Assembly (NCBI GenBank): GCA_937911865.1
Contig: CALDSK010000293.1
Location: 1 to 64,000 of the forward strand
Source of the DNA: an uncultured Synechococcus sp.
GTDB lineage: Bacteria; Cyanobacteriota; Cyanobacteriia; Phormidesmidales; Phormidesmidaceae
Length of the DNA: 64,000 bases
Direction of reading: 5' to 3'
The translations under genes and the position numbers were made by a program. The stretch's first letter is position 1, and each line of letters starts with the position of its first letter. The notes under the pieces were generated by a model. It saw only the letters and a program-made list of their open reading frames with translations. It searched no databases and was not told the DNA's origin. Of this stretch, positions 35,296 through 44,486 are shown piece after piece.

Positions 35296-36363
35296 ATGGC
35301 TATGCCTATATTCAAACAGCTATTTAGGCGACGGCTAAACCTCCTGCTGGGGCTGATGAGCATGGTATTGCTGATCTCTTTTTCTTCTTGCAGTGGGAAT
35401 CCGTCTGGCAACGCCGATAGCGGCGCACTACCGGATGAATTTCGAATCGGCTACCAGCTAACGGCAGGGCCCGAAACGCTGGTGAAAGAGCTAGGGCTAA
35501 TGGAAGAAGCCTTCCCGCAGGTTTCGATTCGGTGGCAGGCATACGATTCGGGGCGAGACGTTAATGATGCGATCGCAGCTAGCAACATCGACGCAGGTCT
35601 TGTCGGCTCTGTCCCTGTCTCCATTGGCATCGCAGACAGCTTGCCCTACCAGGTTTATTTCATCATGAATATCTTGGGAGATAACGAAGCACTAGCAGTC
35701 TCCGAGGTCTCTAACATTGAAACAACTGCTGACTTAGCCGACAAAATCATCGCCGTCCCCTTCGGCTCAACGACCCACTTCAGCTTGCTCGCAGCCTTAG
35801 AACAAGACGGCGTAAATCCTGACGAGGTGCAAATCTTAGACATGCAGCCGCAGGACCTACTAACCGCCTGGCAGTTCGGTGAAATAGACGGCGGCTTTGT
35901 CTGGCAGCCAACGCTATCTAGAATGCTCGATGAAGGGGGCAATATTCTAGTCAGCGCCCGAGAACTGGCCGAGAATGGTGCTATCACTGCTGCTTTGGGC
36001 GTCGTCAGTACAGAATTTGCGACTCGCTATCCAGACTTCTTGCAGCGCTACGTAGCAGCGCTCGACACAGCGGTACAGCTCTACCAGGAGCAACCGACGG
36101 CCGCCGCCGAGGCAATGTCTAAGGCCCTGGCACTTTCACCCGAAGAAAGCTTACAGGTCATGAACGAGCTGGTATGGCTGCGCGCAGCGGATCAGCGCAC
36201 TGAGAAATATCTAGGCACCCCTGAAACACCCGGCGCGCTAAGTCAAGTGCTCAAAAACTCGGCAGAATTTTTAGTGGCTCAAGGCGAACTAGCCGCAGCA
36301 CCTGAGCTAGAGAAGTACGAGGCAGCGCTACTCAGCGAGCCGCTTGCAAAAACAGGACCTTGA
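35296..36363 (+). CDS. NitT/TauT-type ABC transporter substrate-binding lipoprotein (TauA-like), orphan
   Basis: A binding protein of the nitrate/sulfonate/taurine class. The ATG at 35296 gives 355 residues; ATG at 35302 or TTG at 35290 are alternatives. A signal sequence with basic RRRLN ends at a candidate lipobox (ISFSSC, Cys32). The mature part matches TauA-like proteins: FRIGYQLTAGPETLVKE, the YDSGRDVNDAIAASNIDAG segment, IAVPFGSTTHFSLLAALEQ and GEIDGGFVWQPTLSRM. No permease or ATPase gene is adjacent. Ligand could be taurine, another sulfonate or something else. It sits between the PstS-like gene and a chemoreceptor on the same strand. Confidence 0.9.
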   Translation: MAMPIFKQLFRRRLNLLLGLMSMVLLISFSSCSGNPSGNADSGALPDEFRIGYQLTAGPETLVKELGLMEEAFPQVSIRWQAYDSGRDVNDAIAASNIDAGLVGSVPVSIGIADSLPYQVYFIMNILGDNEALAVSEVSNIETTADLADKIIAVPFGSTTHFSLLAALEQDGVNPDEVQILDMQPQDLLTAWQFGEIDGGFVWQPTLSRMLDEGGNILVSARELAENGAITAALGVVSTEFATRYPDFLQRYVAALDTAVQLYQEQPTAAAEAMSKALALSPEESLQVMNELVWLRAADQRTEKYLGTPETPGALSQVLKNSAEFLVAQGELAAAPELEKYEAALLSEPLAKTGP

Positions 36364-36419
36364 CTACTCAGTTCTTAACCACCCAGTTCTTGACTATCCA
36401 GTTCTTGACTACATCGTCC
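36360..36419 (+). repeat. 15-bp tandem repeat, four copies, starting at a stop codon
   Basis: Units TTGACTACTCAGTTC, TTAACCACCCAGTTC, TTGACTATCCAGTTC and TTGACTACATCGTCC. The first contains the TGA stop of the preceding gene (36361-36363). Confidence 0.88.
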
Positions 36420-36492
36420 AACCACACTGATTCGACAGCCAAATCGATCCACTTATTAAAAACAACACCGTTCTTATTTATAAACACTTGCT

Positions 36493-38715
36493 ATGTCTAC
36501 CAAAGATAATGCTTCCGTCCACGTATCTGAAAGTACAACAAAGCTTTCCGAGAACCTTGCTTACCAAGAGCCCGACACTGCCATACAAGACAATTTAGAA
36601 AGCTACGCTGCTGATTACTCTAAGACTTATTTAGACAACGATCTTGCAAACGAGTCAGCGCTTGAACTAAGCGGTAGCATAGAATTTGATCCGCATGATG
36701 AGTGGGAAGCCGTCTCTCCGAGTGAGGCCTTTATGCAAGAAGCAGAACCAGTAGACGATGTGAGCATTACGCAGCCGCGCAAAAGTCCGATTGGCCGCTT
36801 AAACTGGTGGACGCTAAAGAACAAAGCAACGCTGCTAGCAGTCGCGCTGGGCATCGTACCTGTGCTGACCATCGGAGGTATCTCGACTTTAATTACCAGC
36901 AAGCAGCTGTCCAAAGAAGCAACAGAACAGCAGCGGCAGTTTACTAATGCGATCGCACTTCAACTGCAAGACTTCGGTAGCACCCGCCAAGATACTGACC
37001 AGAACTCAGCAGACACAGATGAGCTATCTGGCGGCTCACTCTCTGAAAGAATCTTAAATGATACAGAGATCAATAACCTGTCAGCCATCGTTAACCAGCG
37101 GATCGATAAACTGCGTCAGGGTACAGACAGCGAAGATAACGCGCCTCGATTTGACGTCATTGATGAACGCCGCAACAGAGTGCTTATTTCTAATGAACAG
37201 GCAGATATCAACACAGAAATCGGCAGGATGTTTCCTGAGTATGTCAAGTTGCGAGAGCGCGACACGGCAGCTACATTCACCGCAAGATCCACCAGAGACA
37301 ACCAAAAGTATTTAATTACCTACACGCCCGTACAAAACACCAGAGAGCTTGATAACGACTTAGGCGTACTGGTTTATCAACCCACTTCTGAAGTCTTTGC
37401 AGCGCAGCGATCGCTCGTACTCACGCTCTTAGGGGGCACCACACTCACAGCCATGCTAGTCAGCATCCTGGCCGCCTATCTGGCCAACCGAGCCACACAG
37501 CCCATTATCGAAGCGAGCAAAGCGGTAGAAAAACTGGGGCAAGGACGGTTCAACACCCGGCTTAGGGTTCGCGGTAAAGACGAGTTAGCAGTGCTCAACT
37601 CCAACATCAACGTCATGGCCGAACAGCTAGAGTACCAGCTAGAATTCATCCAAGATACGGCCAAAAGGCAGGGCCTATTTCAGGTACAGGCAACCCTTGT
37701 AGAGCAACAGCAGCAGCAGCGAGAGAGCTTACAGCGGGAGATGGATCGTCTGATTCGATCGGTCGCCAGCGTAACCAGCGGAGATTTAACCGTGCGGCCG
37801 ACAATGGCAGACGGCGATCTGGGCAGCCTCGCACGGCTGTTTATCTCTACCTTTGAAAACCTGCGTATGGTTGTCATTCAAGCTAGACAAACAACGGCGC
37901 AAATCAATGCCAGCCTCAGCTCAAACCACACACAGCTTCGAGACATGGCGACCCGCTCTCTAGCTCAAATCGAGCACACAGAGCATATGCTGGCAGAAGC
38001 CGAAATCATGTCGAGCGCTCTCGAAACCATCGTCACAGGCACTCAACAAGCGCAGCAAACCGCAAAAGACACGTCCTCACTCACACAGAGAAGCGCTCAA
38101 GAAATGGAGCAAGCCGCTAACAGCATAGCGGGACTGAATATGGCTCTGACAGAGGCAACCGATAAAACCAAGCAATTGAGTAGCGCTTCGCAACAGATTC
38201 ATCAGGTCATTTCGCTGTTAAATGAGACTGCTTTGAAGACAAATTTAGCGGCGATCAATGGCAGTATTGAAAAGCGAAAAGGTCAGGACGAAGGCTTTTC
38301 AGTGGTTGCCAGTGAAATCGGTCAGCTCACAGACCAATCTATCAAGGCGACTCGCGAAATTGAGCGGATTGTTAAGGGTATTCAGAGCGAGCTAAAAGAA
38401 GTGGTGAGTACGATGGAACTATGTACTGCTCAGGCGGCAGACGGTGAAATAGAGCTGACTACTGCAAAAAATAGCGTTGATGAGGCGCTGAGGTTTGCAC
38501 GTGAAATAGATGGGCTAGTGAGTAGGATTTCAGAAAGTGCGATCGCACCGACAGTCACCTCTCATGCAATGATTGAGTTCGCTCAGCAAACAGCGACCAC
38601 TTCTCAGCAGACCCTGAAAGTTTCTCAGCAAACTGATAAAGCACTACAGATGACGGCAACAGCAGCGCAAGAACTATCCGAAACCGTTGAACGGTTTCGG
38701 ATAGAAAGTGAGTAA
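36493..38715 (+). CDS. Methyl-accepting chemotaxis protein with divergent signalling tip
   Basis: A 740-residue membrane chemoreceptor. A cytoplasmic N-terminal stretch (1-108) precedes the first helix (about 112-135). The extracytoplasmic sensor region spans about 140-305. The second helix (about 308-332) leads to HAMP (about 333-385), a second HAMP-like coiled coil (about 410-470) and the signalling domain (about 480-740). The tip reads KTNLAAINGSIEKRKGQDEG rather than the usual QTNLLALNAAIEAARAGE, and is two residues shorter before GFSVVA. Interaction with CheA/CheW may therefore differ. PilJ-type phototaxis or type IV pilus receptors are the closest guess. No che genes are adjacent. It is co-directional with two binding proteins. 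Confidence 0.9.
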   Translation: MSTKDNASVHVSESTTKLSENLAYQEPDTAIQDNLESYAADYSKTYLDNDLANESALELSGSIEFDPHDEWEAVSPSEAFMQEAEPVDDVSITQPRKSPIGRLNWWTLKNKATLLAVALGIVPVLTIGGISTLITSKQLSKEATEQQRQFTNAIALQLQDFGSTRQDTDQNSADTDELSGGSLSERILNDTEINNLSAIVNQRIDKLRQGTDSEDNAPRFDVIDERRNRVLISNEQADINTEIGRMFPEYVKLRERDTAATFTARSTRDNQKYLITYTPVQNTRELDNDLGVLVYQPTSEVFAAQRSLVLTLLGGTTLTAMLVSILAAYLANRATQPIIEASKAVEKLGQGRFNTRLRVRGKDELAVLNSNINVMAEQLEYQLEFIQDTAKRQGLFQVQATLVEQQQQQRESLQREMDRLIRSVASVTSGDLTVRPTMADGDLGSLARLFISTFENLRMVVIQARQTTAQINASLSSNHTQLRDMATRSLAQIEHTEHMLAEAEIMSSALETIVTGTQQAQQTAKDTSSLTQRSAQEMEQAANSIAGLNMALTEATDKTKQLSSASQQIHQVISLLNETALKTNLAAINGSIEKRKGQDEGFSVVASEIGQLTDQSIKATREIERIVKGIQSELKEVVSTMELCTAQAADGEIELTTAKNSVDEALRFAREIDGLVSRISESAIAPTVTSHAMIEFAQQTATTSQQTLKVSQQTDKALQMTATAAQELSETVERFRIESE

Positions 38716-38865
38716 AACAGCCGAGTAAATTTACATCGCTATCTTCAAAACTTTAGCCAGTCAAATAACGCAACAGCACTTGGAGACAAATTGAGACCAC
38801 CCATCGTGGGAAACATCTTCAAGCCAGCTTGGTTAATCACACCGCTCAGCACGGTTTCACTTATT

Positions 38866-38917
38866 GGGAATGTATGGCAAATGTCCTGATGCATTAGGAC
38901 GTTTGCCATACATTCCC
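38866..38917. terminator. 22-bp inverted repeat between convergent genes (possible bidirectional terminator)
   Basis: The left arm (38866-38887, GGGAATGTATGGCAAATGTCCT) and right arm (38896-38917) pair along 22 bases with one G/A mismatch that becomes a G-U pair on one strand. The loop is eight bases. It starts two bases after the murQ stop and lies 150 bases after the chemoreceptor stop. No T-tract follows on either strand, so intrinsic termination is plausible only by strength of the stem; 3'-end protection is an alternative. Confidence 0.55.
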
Positions 38918-38919
38918 AG

Positions 38920-39816
38920 CTACATCCCCAGAGCCGTCCGCAAGTTCCCGTCAGCTGCGGCCAAAGATTTCTCTGCCTGCGCCTTTGCCACACCAGATAA
39001 GTGCATCACCAAAGCCACCTTTACCTGCAAATCGCTCTTGTCCAACAAATCACCTGCCGCTTCACGGTCCAGCTCGGTCAGGTCACACAAAATTCTGATT
39101 GCTCGGTCACGCAGCTTACTGTTGGTCACCGCCACATCGACCATCCGGTTGCCATACACCTTCCCCAGCTTCACCATTACCCCGGTCGAAAGAATATTCA
39201 GCGCCAGCTTCGTCACCGTACCCGCCTTCAGCCGCGTTGATCCGGCTAATACCTCTGGCCCCACAATCAGGCGAATATCCACATCCGCTTCAACCGGCAC
39301 TTGCTCAGCTGGCACGCAGGCAATAAAAATCGTACTCGCACCGCACTGCCTAGCGGCCTGTAGCGACCCGTGAACATAGGGTGTTGTTCCACCAGCCGTG
39401 ATGCCTACTACCACATCGCGCTTCGTTACCCGATGGTCAATAATCGCTTTAGCCCCTGACTCTTCTTCATCTTCTAGCGCTTCAGAGCTGCGTAATAAAG
39501 CTGCCGCACCACCGGCAATAATGCCCTGCACCAGTTCTGGAGGCGTACAAAAAGTGGGCGGACATTCGGCGGCATCAAGCACGCCTAGCCGACCGCTGGT
39601 CCCTGCACCCACGTAAAAGAGCCTGCCACCTTCTCGTAGAGATGCAGCGGCAAGATTAATTGCCTGAGCAAGATGAGTTCTAGCTTGCGCTATGGCACCT
39701 ACTGTCTTTTGATCTTCTCGGTTAAAAACATCCACCATCTCTAGCGTGGATAGCTCGTCTAAATTCTGGCTATTCGGATTATTTTGCTCAGTCAGCAGGT
39801 GGCCACGATCTTTCAT
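38920..39816 (-). CDS. murQ: N-acetylmuramic acid 6-phosphate etherase
   Basis: Cleaves the lactyl ether of N-acetylmuramate 6-phosphate to give GlcNAc 6-phosphate and lactate in cell-wall sugar recycling. The SIS domain shows YVGAGTSGRLGVLDAAECPP (about 59-78) and GITAGGTTPYVHGSLQAA. The signature GPEVLAGSTRLKAGTVTKLALN is intact. The ATG at 39816 gives 298 residues and has an AAGGAG seven to eight bases upstream; an in-frame ATG 16 codons earlier lacks this and is rejected. No anmK or transporter gene is adjacent. A long inverted repeat follows its stop codon. Confidence 0.96.
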   Translation of the reverse strand: MKDRGHLLTEQNNPNSQNLDELSTLEMVDVFNREDQKTVGAIAQARTHLAQAINLAAASLREGGRLFYVGAGTSGRLGVLDAAECPPTFCTPPELVQGIIAGGAAALLRSSEALEDEEESGAKAIIDHRVTKRDVVVGITAGGTTPYVHGSLQAARQCGASTIFIACVPAEQVPVEADVDIRLIVGPEVLAGSTRLKAGTVTKLALNILSTGVMVKLGKVYGNRMVDVAVTNSKLRDRAIRILCDLTELDREAAGDLLDKSDLQVKVALVMHLSGVAKAQAEKSLAAADGNLRTALGM

Positions 39817-39931
39817 GTTGCTCCTTTTTTGTCGCGCGTAAATTGGCAGCAGTAGGGTATACAAAGACTACTAGAAAATCCAACCTAGAGAATTCAAAAA
39901 AGCCGCTCCAATAAAAGCCGCTAAAAAAGCT

Positions 39932-40189
39932 ATGGTCCCAGTCGATTTACTCACCGTACCGCTAGATTTCTTATTAATTTTGCTTGTCAACGGCAATCCA
40001 GCCGCTGAATGTGTTCCAATGGTCATCGTCCAAGATACTAGCTTGGAAATGAGAGAATCCTACCTGCACTGCCGCACGGAAGAGGGGAGAGAATTTGGTG
40101 CGCAGGCCGCGGCACTCATGCGCGTGGCCCCCAATGCCTTAAACGTTGAAACGGGCAGTGAAATTACGCTCCAGCTATCAGACCGATAG
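39932..40189 (+). CDS. Small hypothetical protein
   Basis: An 85-residue open frame with an ATG at 39932. The N-terminus is hydrophobic (VDLLTVPLDFLLILLVNGNP) but includes acidic residues, more like a buried helix or strand than a signal peptide. It continues CVPMVIVQDTSLEMRESYLH and ends ITLQLSDR, a beta-rich pattern. I do not recognise the family. It is divergent from murQ and meets the DUF3110 gene tail to tail with two bases between stops. The tight fit between two real genes supports it being coding. Confidence 0.6.
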   Translation: MVPVDLLTVPLDFLLILLVNGNPAAECVPMVIVQDTSLEMRESYLHCRTEEGREFGAQAAALMRVAPNALNVETGSEITLQLSDR

Positions 40190-40191
40190 CG

Positions 40192-40623
40192 TTACAGCAG
40201 CTTCTCCAGCTGCGCTCTGATCCGATCCATCTCATCAGAAGAGGCATCCTGCACGCTGCCCTTTGAAATCTCTTTTTGGCCTTCTCCAGCAGCAGCTTCC
40301 AGCTTTGCTCTAGCAATATCCATCGGGTCCGCGTCCGGATCCCAGGTTGTTTCCTCAACCATCTTCTCTGGCGGCATCAACAGCGTACCGTCTTCCACCA
40401 TCACAGCTTCGTAACCCGCACTCTCACAAAACTCTTCAATTTCTTCTCGGTCAAACGCTTCTACCGATGCGGGCGGAAAGTCTTGCGCCTCCAGCATGAC
40501 AGAAAAGCGGGTTGCATCGTCTTCCACTTCAAACATCAGCACCAGCTGCCGCCCCTCCATTTGCAGCGAGTGAATGCCCTCATTTTCTGTACGAGCATTA
40601 AACAAAACGACGTAAACAGCCAT
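40192..40623 (-). CDS. DUF3110 domain protein
   Basis: A 143-residue cyanobacterial/plastid-type protein of unknown function. The DUF3110 domain spans about 2-85, with VYVVLFNARTENEGIHSLQ, LVLMFEVEDDATRFSVMLEA and DREEIEEFCESAGYEAVMV. The C-terminal part is acidic and probably flexible (ETTWDPDADPM onward). The ATG at 40623 begins MAVYVVLFNA as in homologues; an in-frame upstream start is less likely. The gene lies divergent from glyS. Confidence 0.9.
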   Translation of the reverse strand: MAVYVVLFNARTENEGIHSLQMEGRQLVLMFEVEDDATRFSVMLEAQDFPPASVEAFDREEIEEFCESAGYEAVMVEDGTLLMPPEKMVEETTWDPDADPMDIARAKLEAAAGEGQKEISKGSVQDASSDEMDRIRAQLEKLL

Positions 40624-40743
40624 AGGCAAATTAGGTGACAAGAAGATCAAAAAAGGTCTAGCCCATAGTTTAAAGCATCATCCAGCTTGCCAGCGGTCTG
40701 TAATAATGTAGAGGTTTTTCTAGCCCTAATTCCTCCTACGCTC

Positions 40744-42891
40744 ATGGCAACCTTTCTATTAGAAGTCGGCACCGAAGAACTTCCCGCCAGCTTTGTCAGC
40801 GAGGCCCTAACACAGTGGAAACGCAAAGTTCCCGCTGAGCTAGAAGAGCAGTTTTTAAAGAATGACGGTCTGGAATTTTATGGCACGCCTCGCCGCCTGG
40901 CATTGATGATCAAAGGCTTGCCAGCGCAACAGCCAGACCGCGAAGAAGAAGCAAAAGGGCCGCCGGCAAAAGCCGCCTTTAAAGGTGGCAAACCGACCAA
41001 AGCCGCTATCGGATTCGCAGCCTCTAAAGGCGTTAGCGTAGAAGATTTGGAAGTCAGAGACACAGACAAAGGTGAGTTCATCTTTGTGCAGCAAAAGATT
41101 GCTGGGCGCGCTACCGCTGAGCTGCTTCAAGAGATGGTGCCAAATTGGATCCTCGGGTTAGAAGGTAACCGCTTTATGCGATGGGGCGATGGGGACCTGC
41201 GCTTTCCGCGTCCGATTCGCTGGCTGGTAACACTATTAGACGATGAGCTGCTACCAGTCACGATGGAGAATGGCTCTGAAGTGTGTGTGAGCGATCGCAC
41301 CACCACCGGTCACCGCGTCCTTCATCCCAAAAACGTCACCCTCAACACCGCCACAGACTATGTAGGCGCCCTCAAAAAGGCCTACGTTATGGCTGACCCA
41401 GCCGAGCGCAAAACCACTATATTGTCTCAGGTCGCTGCGGTGGCCAGCTCAGTCAACGGGCACGCCGTCGTAGATGATGGCTTGCTGGCCGAAGTCGTCG
41501 ATTTAGTAGAGTGGCCTACCACCCTCATCGGCAAATTTGACGATGAATTTTTAGAGCTGCCTGCCCAGGTCACCATCACCGAAATGGAGAGCCATCAGCG
41601 CTACTTTCCGGTCCGCCCTGCCGCCGACTCAGAGGACCTACTACCTCACTTCATCACCGTCTCCAACGGTGACCCCGCCAAGTCCGCGCTGATTACCCAG
41701 GGCAATGAACGGGTCATCCGCGCCCGCCTTGCCGACGGCAAGTTCTTCTTTGCTGCTGACCAGAAACAGCCGCTGGCCAGCTATCTGCCCGATCTAGAAA
41801 AGGTGACTTTCGAAGCGTCGCTGGGCTCCGTGCGAGAAAAAGTCAGCCGCGTAGAGAAAATTACCGCTTTCCTGAGCGATCATTTGGGCTTGAGTGCCGA
41901 AGACAGGGAACAGGCAACCCGAGGCGCTGAGCTTTGTAAAGCCGATCTGGTGACGCAAATGGTCGGTGAGTTTCCAGAGCTACAAGGTTACATCGGTCAA
42001 AAATACGCCGAAAACAGCGGTGAACCTCAGGCCGTCGCCGATGCGATTTACGAGCACTACTTGCCCAAAGGCGCTGGTGACAGCCTGCCAAAAACAATTA
42101 CCGGTCAGGTTGTCGGGATTGCAGACCGACTCGATACACTGGTGAGCATTTTCAGCATCGGCAAGCTGCCCAAAGGCTCTAGCGATCCTTTTGCACTGCG
42201 CCGGGCAGCCAATGCCATTGTCAACATCGTGTGGGAAGCGAGTCTACCGCTTAACTTGCGCGCGGTGCTTAACCAAGTTATCCAAGATTTCGCAGACAGT
42301 CACTCGAAGACCAAAACCGAAGTGCTCAGCACCCAGCTCACCGACTTCTTTTCTCAGCGGGTCAGAACCCTGCTGCAAGATGGTCAGGGAATCGATTACG
42401 ACCTGGTGAATGCAGTATTTGGACAGGATGCGGACTATCAGGCAAGAGCACTGACAGATTTGCTAGACGTACGCGATCGCGCCAACTTCCTCCAGTCCAT
42501 CCGTCAAGATGGCCGCCTAGCCAAAATCTACGAAACCGTCAACCGCGCCGCCAAGCTCGCCGTCAAAGGAGACCTCTCCACCGACGTCCTCGATCCCACT
42601 GGCATCGTCAATCCAGCACTATTCGAGCAGCCCACAGAACAAGCCTTTTACGACAGCCTACAAACCCTCTTGCCGCAGACACAGGCCGCGCAGGCCGAAC
42701 GCGACTACAGCAAACTGATTGCCGGGCTAGAAAAAGCAGCCCCCACCGTCGCCAACTTCTTCGATGGTGACGACAGCGTTATGGTCATGGCAGAAGATGA
42801 CGCCATCCGAAAAAATCGATTGAACCTGCTGGGATTATTACGAAACCATGCCAGGGTTCTGGCAGATTTCAGCGAAATCGTGAAGAGCTGA
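40744..42891 (+). CDS. glyS: Glycine-tRNA ligase beta subunit
   Basis: The beta subunit of the alpha2-beta2 bacterial glycyl-tRNA synthetase, which binds tRNA-Gly and is required for charging. The ATG at 40744 gives 715 residues beginning MATFLLEVGTEELPASFV, exactly as in the family. Other landmarks are FYGTPRRLALMI, RFPRPIRWLVTLLD, VTITEMESHQRYFPV, the HD-like GDSLPKTITGQVVGIADRLDT with DPFALRRAANAIV, and the C-terminal anticodon-binding region ending RKNRLNLLGLLRNHARV. The alpha subunit gene is not in the window, which is common in cyanobacteria. Confidence 0.97.
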   Translation: MATFLLEVGTEELPASFVSEALTQWKRKVPAELEEQFLKNDGLEFYGTPRRLALMIKGLPAQQPDREEEAKGPPAKAAFKGGKPTKAAIGFAASKGVSVEDLEVRDTDKGEFIFVQQKIAGRATAELLQEMVPNWILGLEGNRFMRWGDGDLRFPRPIRWLVTLLDDELLPVTMENGSEVCVSDRTTTGHRVLHPKNVTLNTATDYVGALKKAYVMADPAERKTTILSQVAAVASSVNGHAVVDDGLLAEVVDLVEWPTTLIGKFDDEFLELPAQVTITEMESHQRYFPVRPAADSEDLLPHFITVSNGDPAKSALITQGNERVIRARLADGKFFFAADQKQPLASYLPDLEKVTFEASLGSVREKVSRVEKITAFLSDHLGLSAEDREQATRGAELCKADLVTQMVGEFPELQGYIGQKYAENSGEPQAVADAIYEHYLPKGAGDSLPKTITGQVVGIADRLDTLVSIFSIGKLPKGSSDPFALRRAANAIVNIVWEASLPLNLRAVLNQVIQDFADSHSKTKTEVLSTQLTDFFSQRVRTLLQDGQGIDYDLVNAVFGQDADYQARALTDLLDVRDRANFLQSIRQDGRLAKIYETVNRAAKLAVKGDLSTDVLDPTGIVNPALFEQPTEQAFYDSLQTLLPQTQAAQAERDYSKLIAGLEKAAPTVANFFDGDDSVMVMAEDDAIRKNRLNLLGLLRNHARVLADFSEIVKS

Positions 42892-42896
42892 TTGAC

Positions 42897-42915
42897 CTGG
42901 TTCAGTGTGAACCAG
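42897..42915. terminator. Short perfect hairpin after glyS
   Basis: Arms CTGGTTCA and TGAACCAG around GTG, starting five bases after the glyS stop. There is no clear T-tract, so it is a possible terminator or 3'-end stabiliser. Confidence 0.4.
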
Positions 42916-43024
42916 ATTATTAGGCGAATGCTATCTGCCTCGCTGATCGCTCAAGATTACAAAGTCCTAATCTGCAAATTCCTGATACAATCTCGGCTTA
43001 GCATTTCGCGCTAACGATACTCCC

Positions 43025-44389
43025 ATGAAAACAGCCCATGTCATTGGCCTTGGCCGTTCTGGTATTGCCGCCGCCCGTGTCCTTATGCAGCAAGGCTATA
43101 CCGTTACCTTGAGCGATCGCGGCGCGGCGCAGCGTCATCAGTCCGACGCAACTCGGCTCACTGGCGAAGGCATCACTGTCAAGCTAAACTATGCTTTCGA
43201 TGCTCAAGTTGCCAAAGACGAGGGCCTAGAGCTTCTGGTTGTGAGCCCCGGCGTCCCGTGGGATGCGCCTGCCCTCATGACCGCCCGCGAGCTCGGCATC
43301 GAAACGATTGGTGAAATGGAGCTCGCCTGGCGAACACTCAGACATTTGCCCTGGCTAGGCATCACGGGCACCAACGGCAAAACCACCACGACGGCTCTTG
43401 TCGCGGCTATCTTCAAAGCTGCCGGACTCAACGCACCCGCCTGCGGCAACATTGGCTACGCCGCCTGTGAGCTCGCACTAACAGATGCCCCCGACTGGGT
43501 CATTGCCGAACTCAGCAGCTATCAGATTGAAGCCGCAGCATCGCTTGCCCCCACCATCGGACTGTGGACAACCTTCACCCCCGACCACCTGAGCCGTCAT
43601 AAAACCGTCGAAAACTATTACAACATCAAAGCCTCTTTACTGGCGCGATCGCAGTCTGTCATCATCAACGGCGACGATCCAACGCTACGCAGCCGCTCAG
43701 ATGACCACCGTTCACCTCGCCATCACTGGACCAGTGTGAAGGGACAATCGGCCATTCGTCCAATCCAGCCTGATACCTATATCGAAGACGGCTGGGTGAT
43801 CAATAAAGGTGAACAGATTGTAGAAGCTAAAGCACTGAGAATGGTGGGCGAACACAATCAGCAAAATATGCTGTTGGCAGTCGCTGCCGCAAGACTAGCC
43901 GGGATAGAAAAAGATGCGATCGCCCAAGGCATTGCCAGCTTTCCCGGCGTCTCTCACCGACTAGAACACATCTGCACCTGGCGCGGCGTAGACTTCATCA
44001 ACGACAGCAAAGCCACCAACTACGACGCGGCAGAAGTTGGCTTGCGTTCTATAGATAGCCCAGCTGTCCTAATTGCAGGCGGTGCCCCTAAAGACGGCGA
44101 CGATACCGCCTGGATTGCTCAAATAAAAGAAAAAGCGGCTGTTGTTCTTCTAGTCGGCGACGCAGCAGAACCTTTTGCAGAGCGACTTCAAGCATCTGGC
44201 TACGATAGCTACGAGATTGTTCAAACCATTGATCGCGCGGTCGCCAGAAGCGCAGACATCAGCAAAGCACAAGACATCAAAACAGTGCTACTCTCTCCTG
44301 CTTGCGCCAGCTTTGACCAATACGCCAACTTTGAAGTCCGCGGCGACGACTTCCGCCAGGTCTGCACAAAGTACTTAGGAGAGCTGTAG
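43025..44389 (+). CDS. murD: UDP-N-acetylmuramoylalanine-D-glutamate ligase
   Basis: Adds D-glutamate to UDP-MurNAc-L-Ala in peptidoglycan precursor synthesis in the cytoplasm. The 454-residue protein has the N-terminal Rossmann-like domain (VIGLGRSGIAAARVL), the ATP-binding GITGTNGKTTTTALVAAIF (about 114-132), the Mur ligase GNIGYAACE and AELSSYQIE motifs, HNQQNMLLAVAAARLAG, and the C-terminal domain with VDFINDSKATNYDAAEVGL and LLSPACASFDQYANFEVRGD. All expected motifs are present. The toxin-antitoxin pair follows by 97 bases but is unrelated. Confidence 0.97.
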   Translation: MKTAHVIGLGRSGIAAARVLMQQGYTVTLSDRGAAQRHQSDATRLTGEGITVKLNYAFDAQVAKDEGLELLVVSPGVPWDAPALMTARELGIETIGEMELAWRTLRHLPWLGITGTNGKTTTTALVAAIFKAAGLNAPACGNIGYAACELALTDAPDWVIAELSSYQIEAAASLAPTIGLWTTFTPDHLSRHKTVENYYNIKASLLARSQSVIINGDDPTLRSRSDDHRSPRHHWTSVKGQSAIRPIQPDTYIEDGWVINKGEQIVEAKALRMVGEHNQQNMLLAVAAARLAGIEKDAIAQGIASFPGVSHRLEHICTWRGVDFINDSKATNYDAAEVGLRSIDSPAVLIAGGAPKDGDDTAWIAQIKEKAAVVLLVGDAAEPFAERLQASGYDSYEIVQTIDRAVARSADISKAQDIKTVLLSPACASFDQYANFEVRGDDFRQVCTKYLGEL

Positions 44390-44395
44390 ATTGGG

Positions 44396-44425
44396 CCATA
44401 CGTATTCTGTCCATACGTATTCTGT
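44396..44425 (+). repeat. 15-bp direct repeat (two exact copies) upstream of the antitoxin gene
   Basis: CCATACGTATTCTGT occurs twice in succession. Each copy has a palindromic ATACGTAT core. The pair sits 61 bases before the antitoxin start, where an autoregulatory operator would be expected. Confidence 0.85.
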
Positions 44426-44486
44426 AAAATTATCACGTTCGTTAAAATGAGGACGTGTCCATAAATCTTTTAAACAAGAGCTCAGC

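Noticed and set aside
38745..38993. An 82-codon minus-strand frame covering the long inverted repeat
   Set aside because: It overlaps the 3' end of murQ and reads across the hairpin; no recognisable domain.
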